This document shows positions 7,018 to 14,575 of a stretch of 25,872 nt of DNA, piece by piece. The translations under genes were made by a program, and so were the position numbers. This DNA is from Alphaproteobacteria bacterium UBA1002 (GTDB lineage Bacteria; Pseudomonadota; Alphaproteobacteria; Rickettsiales; UBA998). The notes beneath the pieces are model-generated. The model had not been told where the DNA came from, did not search any database, and was given only the letters and a program-made list of their open reading frames with translations. The stretch lies in NCBI GenBank assembly GCA_002291845.1, contig DBAU01000020.1:1-25872 (forward strand), written 5' to 3'. How positions within the stretch are numbered: position 1 is the first letter of the stretch; every line of letters begins with the position of its first letter.

Positions 7018-9225
7018 ATGTCCCAGCCCGCCCGCGCCACTTCCATTACGTCTGATATCGTTGCCGATCACGGCCTGACGCCTGATGAATACCAGCGCAT
7101 CCTGAACGTGCTGGGCCGTGAGCCAAACCTCGTCGAGCTGGGTATTTTCTCGGTGATGTGGAGCGAGCATTGCTCGTACAAAACCACCCGTAAGCACCTC
7201 TCCAAACTGCCGACCAAAGGCCCGCAGGTGATTTGCGGCCCTGGCGAGAATGCAGGCGTCATTGACATTGGTGACGGGCAGGCTGCCATCTTCAAGATGG
7301 AAAGCCACAACCACCCGAGCTTCATTGAACCGTTCCAAGGCGCGGCCACCGGCGTGGGCGGCATTCTGCGCGACGTGTTCACCATGGGCGCGCGCCCCAT
7401 TGCCAACCTGAACGCGCTGCGCTTCGGCGAGCCGTCGCACCCCAAAACGCGCCATCTGGTGAACGGCGTGGTGCGTGGCATCGGCCATTACGGCAACTGT
7501 GTGGGCGTGCCGACCGTGGGTGGCGAATGCACGTTCCACAAAGGCTACAATGGCAACTGCCTGGTCAATGCGATGACCGTGGGCCTCGCCGATCAGGACA
7601 AGATTTTTTATTCCGCCGCTGCAGGGCTCGGCAATCCGGTGGTCTATGTCGGCTCCAAAACAGGGCGCGACGGCATCCACGGTGCAACCATGGCCTCGGC
7701 CGAATTCACCGAGGATTCGGAAGAAAAGCGCCCCACCGTGCAGGTGGGTGACCCGTTCACCGAAAAGCTGCTCATTGAGGCCTGCCTGGAGCTGATGCAG
7801 ACCGATGCCATTGTGGCCATTCAGGACATGGGCGCGGCCGGCCTCACCTGCTCTTCGCTCGAGATGGCGGATAAAGGCGGCCTCGGTATCGAGCTGCAGC
7901 TGGAAAAAGTGCCTATGCGCGAAGAAGGCATGACGCCGTACGAGATCATGCTCTCGGAAAGCCAGGAGCGTATGCTGATGGTGCTGAAGCCCGAGCGCGA
8001 GGAAATGGCCAAGGAAATCTTCCGTAAGTGGGAGCTGGATTTCGCCACCATCGGCCGCCTGACGGATACCGGCCGCTTGGTGCTGAAGATGCACGGCGAA
8101 ACGGTGGCTGATCTGCCCGTTGCGCCGATTTCCTCGGAAGCGCCGATTTATGACCGACCCTATGTTGTCACACCCCATCGCCCGGTGCTGAATCCCCATG
8201 ACGTAGAAGCCCCGAAGAGCCTTGGTGACGCGCTGATGACACTGATTACCTGCCCGGATGTCGCCAGCAAGCGCTGGATCTGGGAGCAGTATGACCATCA
8301 GGTGATGAACGATACGGTGCTTGTGCCAGGGGGCGATGCCGCCGTGGTGCGCGTGCATGGCACCAAGAAAGCGCTGGCGGTTGCCACCGATGTCACCCCG
8401 CGCTACTGCGAGGCGGACCCCATCGAGGGTGGCAAGCAAGCGGTGGCAGAGAACTGGCGCAACATCACCGCCGTGGGTGCTGAGCCGCTGGCCATCACCA
8501 ACTGCCTCAATTTTGGCAATCCCCAGCGTCCGGAGATCATGGGCCAGCTCGTGGGCTGCCTCGAGGGTATGGGTGAAGCCTGCCGCGCGTTGGCCTACCC
8601 CATCGTGTCGGGCAACGTGTCCCTGTATAATGAAACCAATGGCTCTGGTGTGCAGCCGACTCCGAACATCGGCGGCGTCGGCCTGCTGAAAGATGTGGCA
8701 CTGCACACCACGCTGGCGTTCAAATCCGCGGGCGATGTGGTTCTGTTGATTGGCGACACGCACGGGCACCTCGGCAGCTCGCTTTATCTGCGTGAAGTAC
8801 TTGGCCGCGAAGAAGGGGCGCCTCCCTCCGTGGACCTTGCCCGCGAGAAAGCCCACGGCGATTTCGTACGCGGCCTCATTCAGGCAAAGCGCGTCACCGC
8901 CTGCCACGACCTCGCCGATGGCGGCCTGCTCGTCGCGCTGGCGGAAATGGCCATGGCCGGACGGATGGGGGCCACGGTACAGTTCCCTGCGGAACTGCCT
9001 GCGCATGCTTTTGCGTTTGGCGAAGATCAGGCACGCTATCTGCTCACCGTCCGCGCGGATGAAGCGAAGGCGATTGCCGAGGCGGCGGCGAGCGCCGGCA
9101 TTCCCTGCCAGCCACTGGGCACCGTCGGTGGCGACGCGCTGATCGTCGAGGGCCAACTGAGCGTATCTGTCTCTGCCCTGTGTCATGCCCATGAGGGCTG
9201 GCTGCCTGGCTTCATGAACGGCTAG
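7018..9225 (+). CDS. purL: FGAM synthase large subunit PurL (small-type)
   Basis: The ATP-dependent synthetase subunit that converts FGAR to FGAM using ammonia delivered by PurQ. At about 735 residues it is the small PurL form that needs PurS and PurQ, both present here. Motifs include LGREPNLVELGIFSVMWSEH at the N terminus, FKMESHNHPS followed by EPFQGAATGVGGILRD (nucleotide binding), QDMGAAGLTCSS and ADGGLLVALAE near the C terminus. A GTG at 7009 extends the frame by three codons, but the ATG at 7018 is preferred. No clear Shine-Dalgarno is seen. bolA follows after 5 bp. Confidence 0.96.
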   Translation: MSQPARATSITSDIVADHGLTPDEYQRILNVLGREPNLVELGIFSVMWSEHCSYKTTRKHLSKLPTKGPQVICGPGENAGVIDIGDGQAAIFKMESHNHPSFIEPFQGAATGVGGILRDVFTMGARPIANLNALRFGEPSHPKTRHLVNGVVRGIGHYGNCVGVPTVGGECTFHKGYNGNCLVNAMTVGLADQDKIFYSAAAGLGNPVVYVGSKTGRDGIHGATMASAEFTEDSEEKRPTVQVGDPFTEKLLIEACLELMQTDAIVAIQDMGAAGLTCSSLEMADKGGLGIELQLEKVPMREEGMTPYEIMLSESQERMLMVLKPEREEMAKEIFRKWELDFATIGRLTDTGRLVLKMHGETVADLPVAPISSEAPIYDRPYVVTPHRPVLNPHDVEAPKSLGDALMTLITCPDVASKRWIWEQYDHQVMNDTVLVPGGDAAVVRVHGTKKALAVATDVTPRYCEADPIEGGKQAVAENWRNITAVGAEPLAITNCLNFGNPQRPEIMGQLVGCLEGMGEACRALAYPIVSGNVSLYNETNGSGVQPTPNIGGVGLLKDVALHTTLAFKSAGDVVLLIGDTHGHLGSSLYLREVLGREEGAPPSVDLAREKAHGDFVRGLIQAKRVTACHDLADGGLLVALAEMAMAGRMGATVQFPAELPAHAFAFGEDQARYLLTVRADEAKAIAEAAASAGIPCQPLGTVGGDALIVEGQLSVSVSALCHAHEGWLPGFMNG

Positions 9226-9230
9226 TCCCC

Positions 9231-9461
9231 ATGCCCATGTCCGCCGAAGAAATCACCCGCCGCATTACCGTTGCCCTCCCCGGCGCAACGGTTGAGCTGC
9301 GCGACCTGGCAGGGGATAATGACCATTGGGAAGTCACCGTGGTTGCGCCGCAGTTCAGCGGCTTGCCGCGCGTCCGCCAGCATAAGCTGGTGATGGATGC
9401 GTTTGGGGCAGATATGGGCACCACCCTGCACGCGCTGAGCATCAAAACGCGCACTGCTTAG
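9231..9461 (+). CDS. BolA-family protein
   Basis: A small (76 residues) BolA/IbaG-type protein. These proteins pair with monothiol glutaredoxins to hold or sense [2Fe-2S] clusters. The fold signature is visible: a beta strand ATVELRDLAGDNDHWEVTVV, then the helix-turn segment RVRQHKLVMDAFG and the C-terminal strand LHALSIKTR. It lies 5 bp after purL and directly before the monothiol glutaredoxin gene, the usual partner arrangement in alphaproteobacteria, so a joint role in iron-sulfur homeostasis is likely. A second in-frame ATG two codons downstream (9237) could be the start. Confidence 0.92.
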   Translation: MPMSAEEITRRITVALPGATVELRDLAGDNDHWEVTVVAPQFSGLPRVRQHKLVMDAFGADMGTTLHALSIKTRTA

Positions 9462-9530
9462 CGAAATCCACAGCAAAAGCCCTTGAGCCGGGGGATAGAA
9501 GGCCCTACATACAGCGCAAAGGAGAGTCCC

Positions 9531-9872
9531 ATGACCGAGCACGCCATCTTTGACCGTATCCGCCAGGACATCGCCGCGCATGACGTGGTGCTGTACATGA
9601 AAGGCACCAAGAAACTGCCGCAATGCGGGTTTTCCTCCGTGGTAGCAACGGTGATGGAGCGCCTCGGTGTCGATGTGCATGACATCAACGTGCTGGCGGA
9701 TCCAGACATCCGTCAGGGCATTAAGGAGTTTTCGGACTGGCCAACCATCCCGCAGCTCTACATCAAGGGCGATTTTATCGGCGGTTGCGATATCGTGCGC
9801 GAGATGTACGAGTCTGGCGAACTAGAAGCCCTGCTGAAAGAAAAAGGCGTTCCCACCCATAAAGCGGCTTAG
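9531..9872 (+). CDS. grxD: Monothiol glutaredoxin (Grx4/GrxD type)
   Basis: A 113-residue CGFS-type glutaredoxin that binds a bridging [2Fe-2S] cluster with glutathione and works with BolA in cluster delivery and iron sensing. The diagnostic PQCGFS motif is at about residues 28-33, preceded by VVLYMKGTK. The glutathione-binding residues lie in WPTIPQLYIKGDFIGGCDI. The start at 9531 was chosen over an in-frame ATG at 9483 because it has AAAGGAG upstream and matches the family N terminus. It ends 12 bp before a convergent unknown gene. Confidence 0.95.
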   Translation: MTEHAIFDRIRQDIAAHDVVLYMKGTKKLPQCGFSSVVATVMERLGVDVHDINVLADPDIRQGIKEFSDWPTIPQLYIKGDFIGGCDIVREMYESGELEALLKEKGVPTHKAA

Positions 9873-9884
9873 GCTGACGCGTCT

Positions 9885-10442
9885 CTAGCGCTCACGCTCT
9901 GGATCTTTTTTTCGCTCTGTGGCGGGGATATTCTGTGCGGCAGGGGGCGCAATCTCGTCTGCCGCGCGACTTCCAATCCCTATAATGCCGCGCTTATGCA
10001 GTTCTTCACTGATGTTTTTCACCTGACCCCAGAGCCCCGGGTTAAATAGAAAAAGACGACGAATTTTTTCACGTGTTTTCTCATGCAGCATGTGGGCAAT
10101 GATGCCTTGCTCATGCTCTTTCATCTGCTGCATGAGCCGCTCCTGCTCTGGCGTGAGCGGTGCAGTGGGCATGCTCGGCTCCTGCTTCTCCTCCAGCGCT
10201 TGTACACGGGCGCGGAATGTCGCCACCGCCTCATCGCGCTTGTCTTGGGGAATCTGGCTTAGCAGTGCTGCAAGCTGAACATCAACATCCTGTCCACCAC
10301 TGACGGCCGTTTCGGCCAGCGCATCGAGGCGCGCAGCAATGACGCGATCCCCGATCAGCGGCGGTTGATTACGGGCGCGACGATCCGCATCCGCATTTTC
10401 CTCCTGACGGCGACGAACAAACTCATGGAGTGGGATAGCCAT
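9885..10442 (-). CDS. Hypothetical charged, coiled protein downstream of rpsD
   Basis: I do not recognise this family. The 185 residues are highly charged and rich in Glu, Arg, Gln and Ala, with no signal peptide or membrane segment. Residues about 55-125 look like a long helix or coiled coil. A more hydrophobic patch (RRLFLFNPGLWGQVKNI) follows at about 136-152, then a disordered tail ending in a Lys/Glu/Arg run. It lies behind the rpsD terminator on the same strand and converges on grxD. No clear Shine-Dalgarno precedes the ATG. Confidence 0.65.
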   Translation of the reverse strand: MAIPLHEFVRRRQEENADADRRARNQPPLIGDRVIAARLDALAETAVSGGQDVDVQLAALLSQIPQDKRDEAVATFRARVQALEEKQEPSMPTAPLTPEQERLMQQMKEHEQGIIAHMLHEKTREKIRRLFLFNPGLWGQVKNISEELHKRGIIGIGSRAADEIAPPAAQNIPATERKKDPERER

Positions 10443-10474
10443 GACAAAAGTGTAGCGGAAAACTGCGCATAAAG

Positions 10475-10508
10475 AAAGATCGCGTCACCATAAGGAGACG
10501 CGATCTTT
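10475..10508 (-). terminator. Intrinsic terminator of rpsD
   Basis: AAAGATCGCGTC (10475-10486) and GACGCGATCTTT (10497-10508) form a perfect 12-bp stem with a 10-nt loop, about 57 bp beyond the rpsD stop. On the minus strand it is followed by the T-rich stretch CTTTATG, with T's also inside the stem end. It separates rpsD from the 9885-10442 gene. Confidence 0.7.
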
Positions 10509-10564
10509 GAAGAGGTTGCCCATTCACTGGAACGAGCAAAGCAATGAACTTCGTGGACTTGTGA

Positions 10565-11188
10565 TTAACGAGAGTAGAACTCGATCACGAGGTTTGGCTC
10601 CATCTGCACCGGATACGGAATCTCGGCGAAGGTAGGCACGCGTGTCATCTTGGCTTTCAGGGCCTTCTCATCCATCTCGATGTAATCCGGCACCGTGCGC
10701 TCTGCTGCTTTGAGCGCTTCCACCACCATATTCATCTGGCGAGACTTCTCACGCACCTCGATTTCATCGCCGATCTGAACCTGATAGCTTGGAATGTTCA
10801 CGCGGCGACCATTGACCTTCACGTGGCCGTGATTCACAAACTGGCGCGCAGCAAAGGGAGTGGGCACCACGCCCATGCGATAGATGACCGCATCCAAGCG
10901 ACGCTCCAACAAACCCACGAGGTTTTCAGAGGTATCCCCCTTACGGCGGGCTGCTTCTTGATAAATGCGACGGAACTGGCGCTCGGTCAGGTTCGCGTAA
11001 TAGCCTTTCAGCTTCTGCTTGGCAAAGAGCTGCATCCCGAAATCGGAAGATTTCTTTTCACGGCGCTTGGTTGGCCCATGCTGACCAGGAGCATGTTTGC
11101 GCTTAAGAACCGGATCCTTCGCGCGGCCCCACAGGTTTTCACCCAAGCGGCGGCTGATTTTATACTTGGCACTCTGGCGTTTAGACAC
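10565..11188 (-). CDS. rpsD: 30S ribosomal protein S4
   Basis: A primary 16S rRNA-binding protein that starts assembly of the small subunit body. The 207 residues have the S4 N terminus (KYKISRRLGENLWGR), the RKHAPGQHG segment and the S4 RNA-binding domain (RLDAVIYRMGVVPTPFAARQFVNHGHVKVNG, about 97-130). The start codon is GTG, with GAGGG upstream. It stands alone with its own strong promoter (11235-11262) and terminator, rather than in the alpha operon as in E. coli; a position near grxD/bolA is familiar in alphaproteobacteria. Confidence 0.97.
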   Translation of the reverse strand: MSKRQSAKYKISRRLGENLWGRAKDPVLKRKHAPGQHGPTKRREKKSSDFGMQLFAKQKLKGYYANLTERQFRRIYQEAARRKGDTSENLVGLLERRLDAVIYRMGVVPTPFAARQFVNHGHVKVNGRRVNIPSYQVQIGDEIEVREKSRQMNMVVEALKAAERTVPDYIEMDEKALKAKMTRVPTFAEIPYPVQMEPNLVIEFYSR

Positions 11189-11234
11189 GCGACTACCCTC
11201 TTGACAAATGACTAGGTTATTTAAAGGAAGGTGG

Positions 11235-11262
11235 AATATACAGATTTGCGTTTGAATGTCAA
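11235..11262 (-). promoter_or_regulatory. Strong sigma-70 promoter of rpsD
   Basis: On the minus strand TTGACA (perfect) and TATATT are 16 bp apart. The leader before the GTG start is about 40 nt. No gene lies between it and rpsD. Confidence 0.75.
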
Positions 11263-11288
11263 ACCCTGAAATCGCCTCAAAATAAGGC

Positions 11289-11765
11289 TTACGCGCGCAC
11301 TAATTGCGGTGCTTGTGCGGCCACCATACCGTTCAGCTGCGCCATGTGTGCAGGCGACAACCGGGTGGTGGGAATATTCGGGTCTGTCGCCATCTTAGCA
11401 GCCATTTCCTGCTCCTGCTGCGCCTGCGCGACCATCTTCAGCTGCTGCTGATTCGCAGCAATCTGCCCTTGCATCTCTAGCATCTCTGGTGCATCTGCCT
11501 TAGCTGAATTGCTAGGCTTCAGCAACGAGTAGGCCATCGCGCCGCCGGCAGAGGCCGCCCCCAGGAAGGTCAGCGTGGGACTGAGTTTTGCGAGCCTCGT
11601 AGCCCCCCGAATGGGCATCAATGCGACGCTACCCAGAAGATCAAAAGGCTTTGTTAAAACGCGCGCGGCACGTCCTGCACCGGCAGGCCCCTGAGTTACA
11701 GCGGCTCTCGTGGCAGTAGCCAGGTCACTGTAAATGCCTTTTAGCATTTCAACGGTTCTGGACAT
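11289..11765 (-). CDS. Hypothetical Ala/Gln-rich protein with a central hydrophobic segment
   Basis: I do not recognise this family. The 158 residues contain an N-terminal amphipathic helix, a hydrophobic Gly/Ala-rich stretch (about 62-82, LSPTLTFLGAASAGGAMAYSLL) and a long Gln/Ala/Met-rich helix (about 90-125), then a polar tail. The start lies 3 bp after the stop of the 11769-12413 gene, so the two are surely co-transcribed and probably coupled. With the 12493 and 13942 genes it makes a set of small membrane-type proteins around trmJ. There is no cleavable signal peptide. Confidence 0.7.
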   Translation of the reverse strand: MSRTVEMLKGIYSDLATATRAAVTQGPAGAGRAARVLTKPFDLLGSVALMPIRGATRLAKLSPTLTFLGAASAGGAMAYSLLKPSNSAKADAPEMLEMQGQIAANQQQLKMVAQAQQEQEMAAKMATDPNIPTTRLSPAHMAQLNGMVAAQAPQLVRA

Positions 11766-11768
11766 CGC

Positions 11769-12413
11769 TTACGCCCCTACCCCTTGCGCGGTTGCAGCAG
11801 CCTCACGGCTGGCCTCAACACGCTGTGTGTGGCTACCTGCCATATCATTGGCGGCAGCGCGTGTCGGCGTTGACATGCCTTGTCCTTGGTGGGTCGGGCT
11901 GGTTACCGTGAATCCCGGAGCCACCATCGGCGCTCCCGGAGCTTGAATAATCACAGGACGCTGTGCCTGTGCCATCAGGGCAGCCGCGGTGGCTTCCTGG
12001 CTTTGCGCGACGGCCTGCTGGGTCGCCAGCATCTGGGAAGCACCGCGCTCATGATTCACGATGTCGCGTCCACGCCCGATGCCTCGCAAACCACCCACCG
12101 CGGCACCAACGGGGCCACCTGCCAGTGCGCCACCAAACACACCAACCGTTCCTCCCACCAGCGCCGACAATCCCGTGCCGTAGGCGAAAATACTCAACCC
12201 GGTCTCCGGCGCACCGAGTAGGGCCGTTGCGCCACCAATAATGCCAGTAAAGATGGCGGCCGGTAAGGCGGCGATGGTTGCGCCACCGAGAAGCCCGTAG
12301 AGTGGGCCCGTGAACAGTCCAGTAAAGCCGCCACGTAAGGCACCTTTCACACCTTCCGTCGCGGTCACTCCGGTAGCACTGCGATTAATCGGGTCGACGT
12401 AATTCTCTGACAT
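11769..12413 (-). CDS. Hypothetical glycine-zipper membrane protein
   Basis: I do not recognise this family. Residues about 22-112 are strongly hydrophobic and Gly/Ala-rich, with repeated GxxxG-like spacing (GALRGGFTGLFTGPLYGLLGG; LVGGTVGVFGGALAGG). This is typical of glycine-zipper segments that pack or oligomerise in membranes. A basic linker (GRGRDIVNHERG) leads to a polar Ala/Gln/Pro-rich tail of about 85 residues. No signal peptide is seen. It is followed after 3 bp by the 11289 gene and preceded by the 12493 gene, all in one direction. Confidence 0.72.
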   Translation of the reverse strand: MSENYVDPINRSATGVTATEGVKGALRGGFTGLFTGPLYGLLGGATIAALPAAIFTGIIGGATALLGAPETGLSIFAYGTGLSALVGGTVGVFGGALAGGPVGAAVGGLRGIGRGRDIVNHERGASQMLATQQAVAQSQEATAAALMAQAQRPVIIQAPGAPMVAPGFTVTSPTHQGQGMSTPTRAAANDMAGSHTQRVEASREAAATAQGVGA

Positions 12414-12492
12414 GGCGAACTCTTACGGTTTTCTAATATCTTTATCTTACCAAAACGTGACGTTTAGTTTTGTGAAGATTCCGTGAAATCCT

Positions 12493-13068
12493 CTAGCCTC
12501 CCACAACCATGCCGGGGCTTCCTATCTCCGTCGTAGCACGCGGAGGACTACCGGCAGCGGCCGCCGTTGGCACGCCCGAGGCATCAGAGACGGTAAAGCG
12601 CTGGCCCTCTACACCAGACGCCGCCGCAACGCGGCTTAATTCCTGCGGATTGGGCGCACTACCTACCTCGTGATTACGCTCCACCGCAGGGGCTTCGACC
12701 CGGCGTTGCGGCTGGCGTACCGGCTCCGGAGCCTGGCCGCGCATCCGCTCACCGCGGGCGGCAAAGCCGTCATACACACCAACCATCCCCCCCACAATCA
12801 TCGGCATAACGAGGGCACCTATAATGGCGGCAATCAGGAACGTACCAATGTCACCGCCCCCAAACATGAAACCAAACAACAAAGCGCCGCCCAAACCGGC
12901 CCACCATCCTCGGTTACGCTCCGCCGTTGTAAGGTCTGGTTCGCCGCGTTCGCGGTTGATGAAGCGACCCGCTCGGCGGGCGCCGGTCCAAAAATTCTCA
13001 CCCGTAATTCCTAAAGAGGACATAAAGCCACCTTCGGGAACGCGAATGCCTGTGGGGGTGCGAGACAT
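12493..13068 (-). CDS. Hypothetical membrane protein with polar C-terminal tail
   Basis: I do not recognise this family. The 191 residues have a basic N-terminal part (to about 52), then two Gly-rich hydrophobic segments (about 54-76 and 77-100, including FGFMFGGGDIGTFLIAAIIG), then a long Pro/Arg/Ala-rich tail that is probably disordered. The layout matches the 11769 product: membrane core plus soluble tail, and a similar basic RERG/HERG motif next to the core. GGAG lies before the ATG and a promoter-like sequence lies at 13096-13124. Confidence 0.72.
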   Translation of the reverse strand: MSRTPTGIRVPEGGFMSSLGITGENFWTGARRAGRFINRERGEPDLTTAERNRGWWAGLGGALLFGFMFGGGDIGTFLIAAIIGALVMPMIVGGMVGVYDGFAARGERMRGQAPEPVRQPQRRVEAPAVERNHEVGSAPNPQELSRVAAASGVEGQRFTVSDASGVPTAAAAGSPPRATTEIGSPGMVVGG

Positions 13069-13095
13069 GAAAACTCCTACACTTTATCTGAGGAT

Positions 13096-13124
13096 ACTAT
13101 AGCAAGTGCTGACAAAGACTTAAA
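13096..13124 (-). promoter_or_regulatory. Possible promoter of the 12493-13068 gene and the two behind it
   Basis: On the minus strand TATAGT is preceded at 17 bp by TTTAAG, a weak -35. It lies about 30 bp upstream of the ATG at 13068, in the gap after trmJ. Confidence 0.4.
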
Positions 13125-13147
13125 ATGAAGTTTCTGTGACAGGACTG

Positions 13148-13888
13148 TTAATCTGCAGGGTTTTCAGGCGCTTCAGAAAGGCAACGGATAATGCCGCGCA
13201 ACGTTTGTACTTCCTGAGTGGACCATTCTGCCCGCCCAAGGAGAATACGTAGCGAGCGCAGCATCCCCTCCCGCTTGATTTCAGGGAAGAAATAGTTACG
13301 CTTATCAAGCGCTTCCACCAGATGACCCCACAGGCCCTCGCGCTCCGCCTGAGTAGCGCGACGCGGAGCCTCAGGGGCGGGAGAAGGGCACATCTGCCCT
13401 TCACGGAACCACAGATAGGCCAGCACGACCAGCGCCTGCGCTACGTTAAGCGAGGCATTGGCCGGGTCGGTGGGAATAGCAACGATGGCTTGCGCATAGG
13501 CGATGTCCTCACTGGTAAGACCCGTACTTTCCGGCCCGAGGAGTAAGGCCGTCGCTTCCCCCCGCCTGCCGCGGGCGCATATATCAGCCATCGCAGCTTC
13601 CGGGTGGGCGTCGGGAATCGGCAGGGTGCGCTCACGGGGGGCGGAGCTGGCCAGCACGAACTGGCAGTCTGCCAGGGCCTCAGCCAGCGTCGGGTAGACC
13701 TGCGCCTGCTCGATGAGGTAATCCGCGTGGGCGGCCATCTCATGGGCTTTGGGGTTGGGCCAGCCATCTCGGGGGGCAACCAACCGTAGATCAGATAAAC
13801 CAAAATTCATCATGGCGCGCGCCACCGCGCCAATATTTTCACCCATTTGCGGGCGCACCATAACGATCACGGGCGGCTTTACTGACAT
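13148..13888 (-). CDS. trmJ: TrmJ-type tRNA (cytidine/uridine-2'-O)-methyltransferase
   Basis: A SPOUT-class methyltransferase that uses SAM to 2'-O-methylate the tRNA wobble-loop position 32. The three family motifs are clear: motif 1 RPQMGENIGAVARAMMNFGL near the N terminus, motif 2 LLGPESTGLTSEDI (about 117-130), and motif 3 IPTDPANASLNVAQALVVLAY (about 138-158), which forms the knot. A C-terminal extension (about 160-246) is normal for TrmJ. The frame also opens with a GTG at 13891, but the ATG at 13888 is preferred. It is flanked on both sides by unknown membrane-type genes of the same direction. Assignment to the exact tRNA position is from the family. Confidence 0.88.
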   Translation of the reverse strand: MSVKPPVIVMVRPQMGENIGAVARAMMNFGLSDLRLVAPRDGWPNPKAHEMAAHADYLIEQAQVYPTLAEALADCQFVLASSAPRERTLPIPDAHPEAAMADICARGRRGEATALLLGPESTGLTSEDIAYAQAIVAIPTDPANASLNVAQALVVLAYLWFREGQMCPSPAPEAPRRATQAEREGLWGHLVEALDKRNYFFPEIKREGMLRSLRILLGRAEWSTQEVQTLRGIIRCLSEAPENPAD

Positions 13889-13941
13889 CACGCCACGCCC
13901 TAGCGGCTAGAGGACGCCACGTCAACATGTTTGGGAAAATG

Positions 13942-14508
13942 CTATGAAACCCCGTGACTCAGGGCCGGCGTCATAACGACGCGACCTTGGTACTGCACGC
14001 CTTGAATCTGCGAGGCTGGCTGAGGTGGTTCATGCGGAGGATTTTCAGCCCGGGAGAGCCAATGATAGAGTCCGACTCCGGCGAGAACAGCACCCCCAAC
14101 TGCTGCAATCGGCAAGGCATGCTGCGCAATGGTTTCTCCTGCAGTGCGAATCACCTGGGATACCCCCGCAAACGGCGCCCTGACCGTTTCACTCACCACA
14201 TGCCCGACTCCGGCCGCGCCAGCGCCGATCGTGGCCACGCGCGCACCCGTTTGTGCAGCCACCCCTGCCGCTGCGGTCCCGGCAACTTCTGCCGCACCCG
14301 CCGTTGCTGCCGTACGGGCCGCCGTCGCGACCGCCGTTTCTCCTACCACCGTGGCAACGGACGCACCGCGTGCAGCAGCGGTGGCGGCGGCATCCGCTGC
14401 AGCGCTTCTTGCCGCATTGGTAGCAGCCACAGGTCCGGCCGCACCGCGACCAACGAATCCTAGTGCGATATGTCCAGCTCTAATTATTCCGGCCAAAACA
14501 GGCAGCAT
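13942..14508 (-). CDS. Hypothetical Ala-rich protein with C-terminal membrane segment
   Basis: I do not recognise this family. The 188 residues are extremely rich in Ala, Gly, Val and Thr. After a hydrophobic N terminus (LPVLAGIIRAGHIALGFVG), a low-complexity Ala/Thr stretch covers about 28-100, and a clear hydrophobic segment (LPIAAVGGAVLAGVGLYHWL) lies at about 130-150. A short polar tail follows. The start is firm: AAGGAGA lies 6 bp upstream. The strong Ala bias raises the chance that parts are low-complexity, but the ribosome-binding site and its similar neighbours support a real gene. Confidence 0.68.
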   Translation of the reverse strand: MLPVLAGIIRAGHIALGFVGRGAAGPVAATNAARSAAADAAATAAARGASVATVVGETAVATAARTAATAGAAEVAGTAAAGVAAQTGARVATIGAGAAGVGHVVSETVRAPFAGVSQVIRTAGETIAQHALPIAAVGGAVLAGVGLYHWLSRAENPPHEPPQPASQIQGVQYQGRVVMTPALSHGVS

Positions 14509-14575
14509 AATACTCTCCTTAACTACAAACTTATCGTTTTTGGAGAAAGGATACGAGTGAAGCTTTTATGACAGC

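Noticed and set aside
6808..9192. 794-codon open frame on the minus strand opposite purL
   Set aside because: It is the antisense shadow of purL. Its product is His/Gly/Arg-rich with no domain, while the plus frame is an unmistakable full-length PurL.
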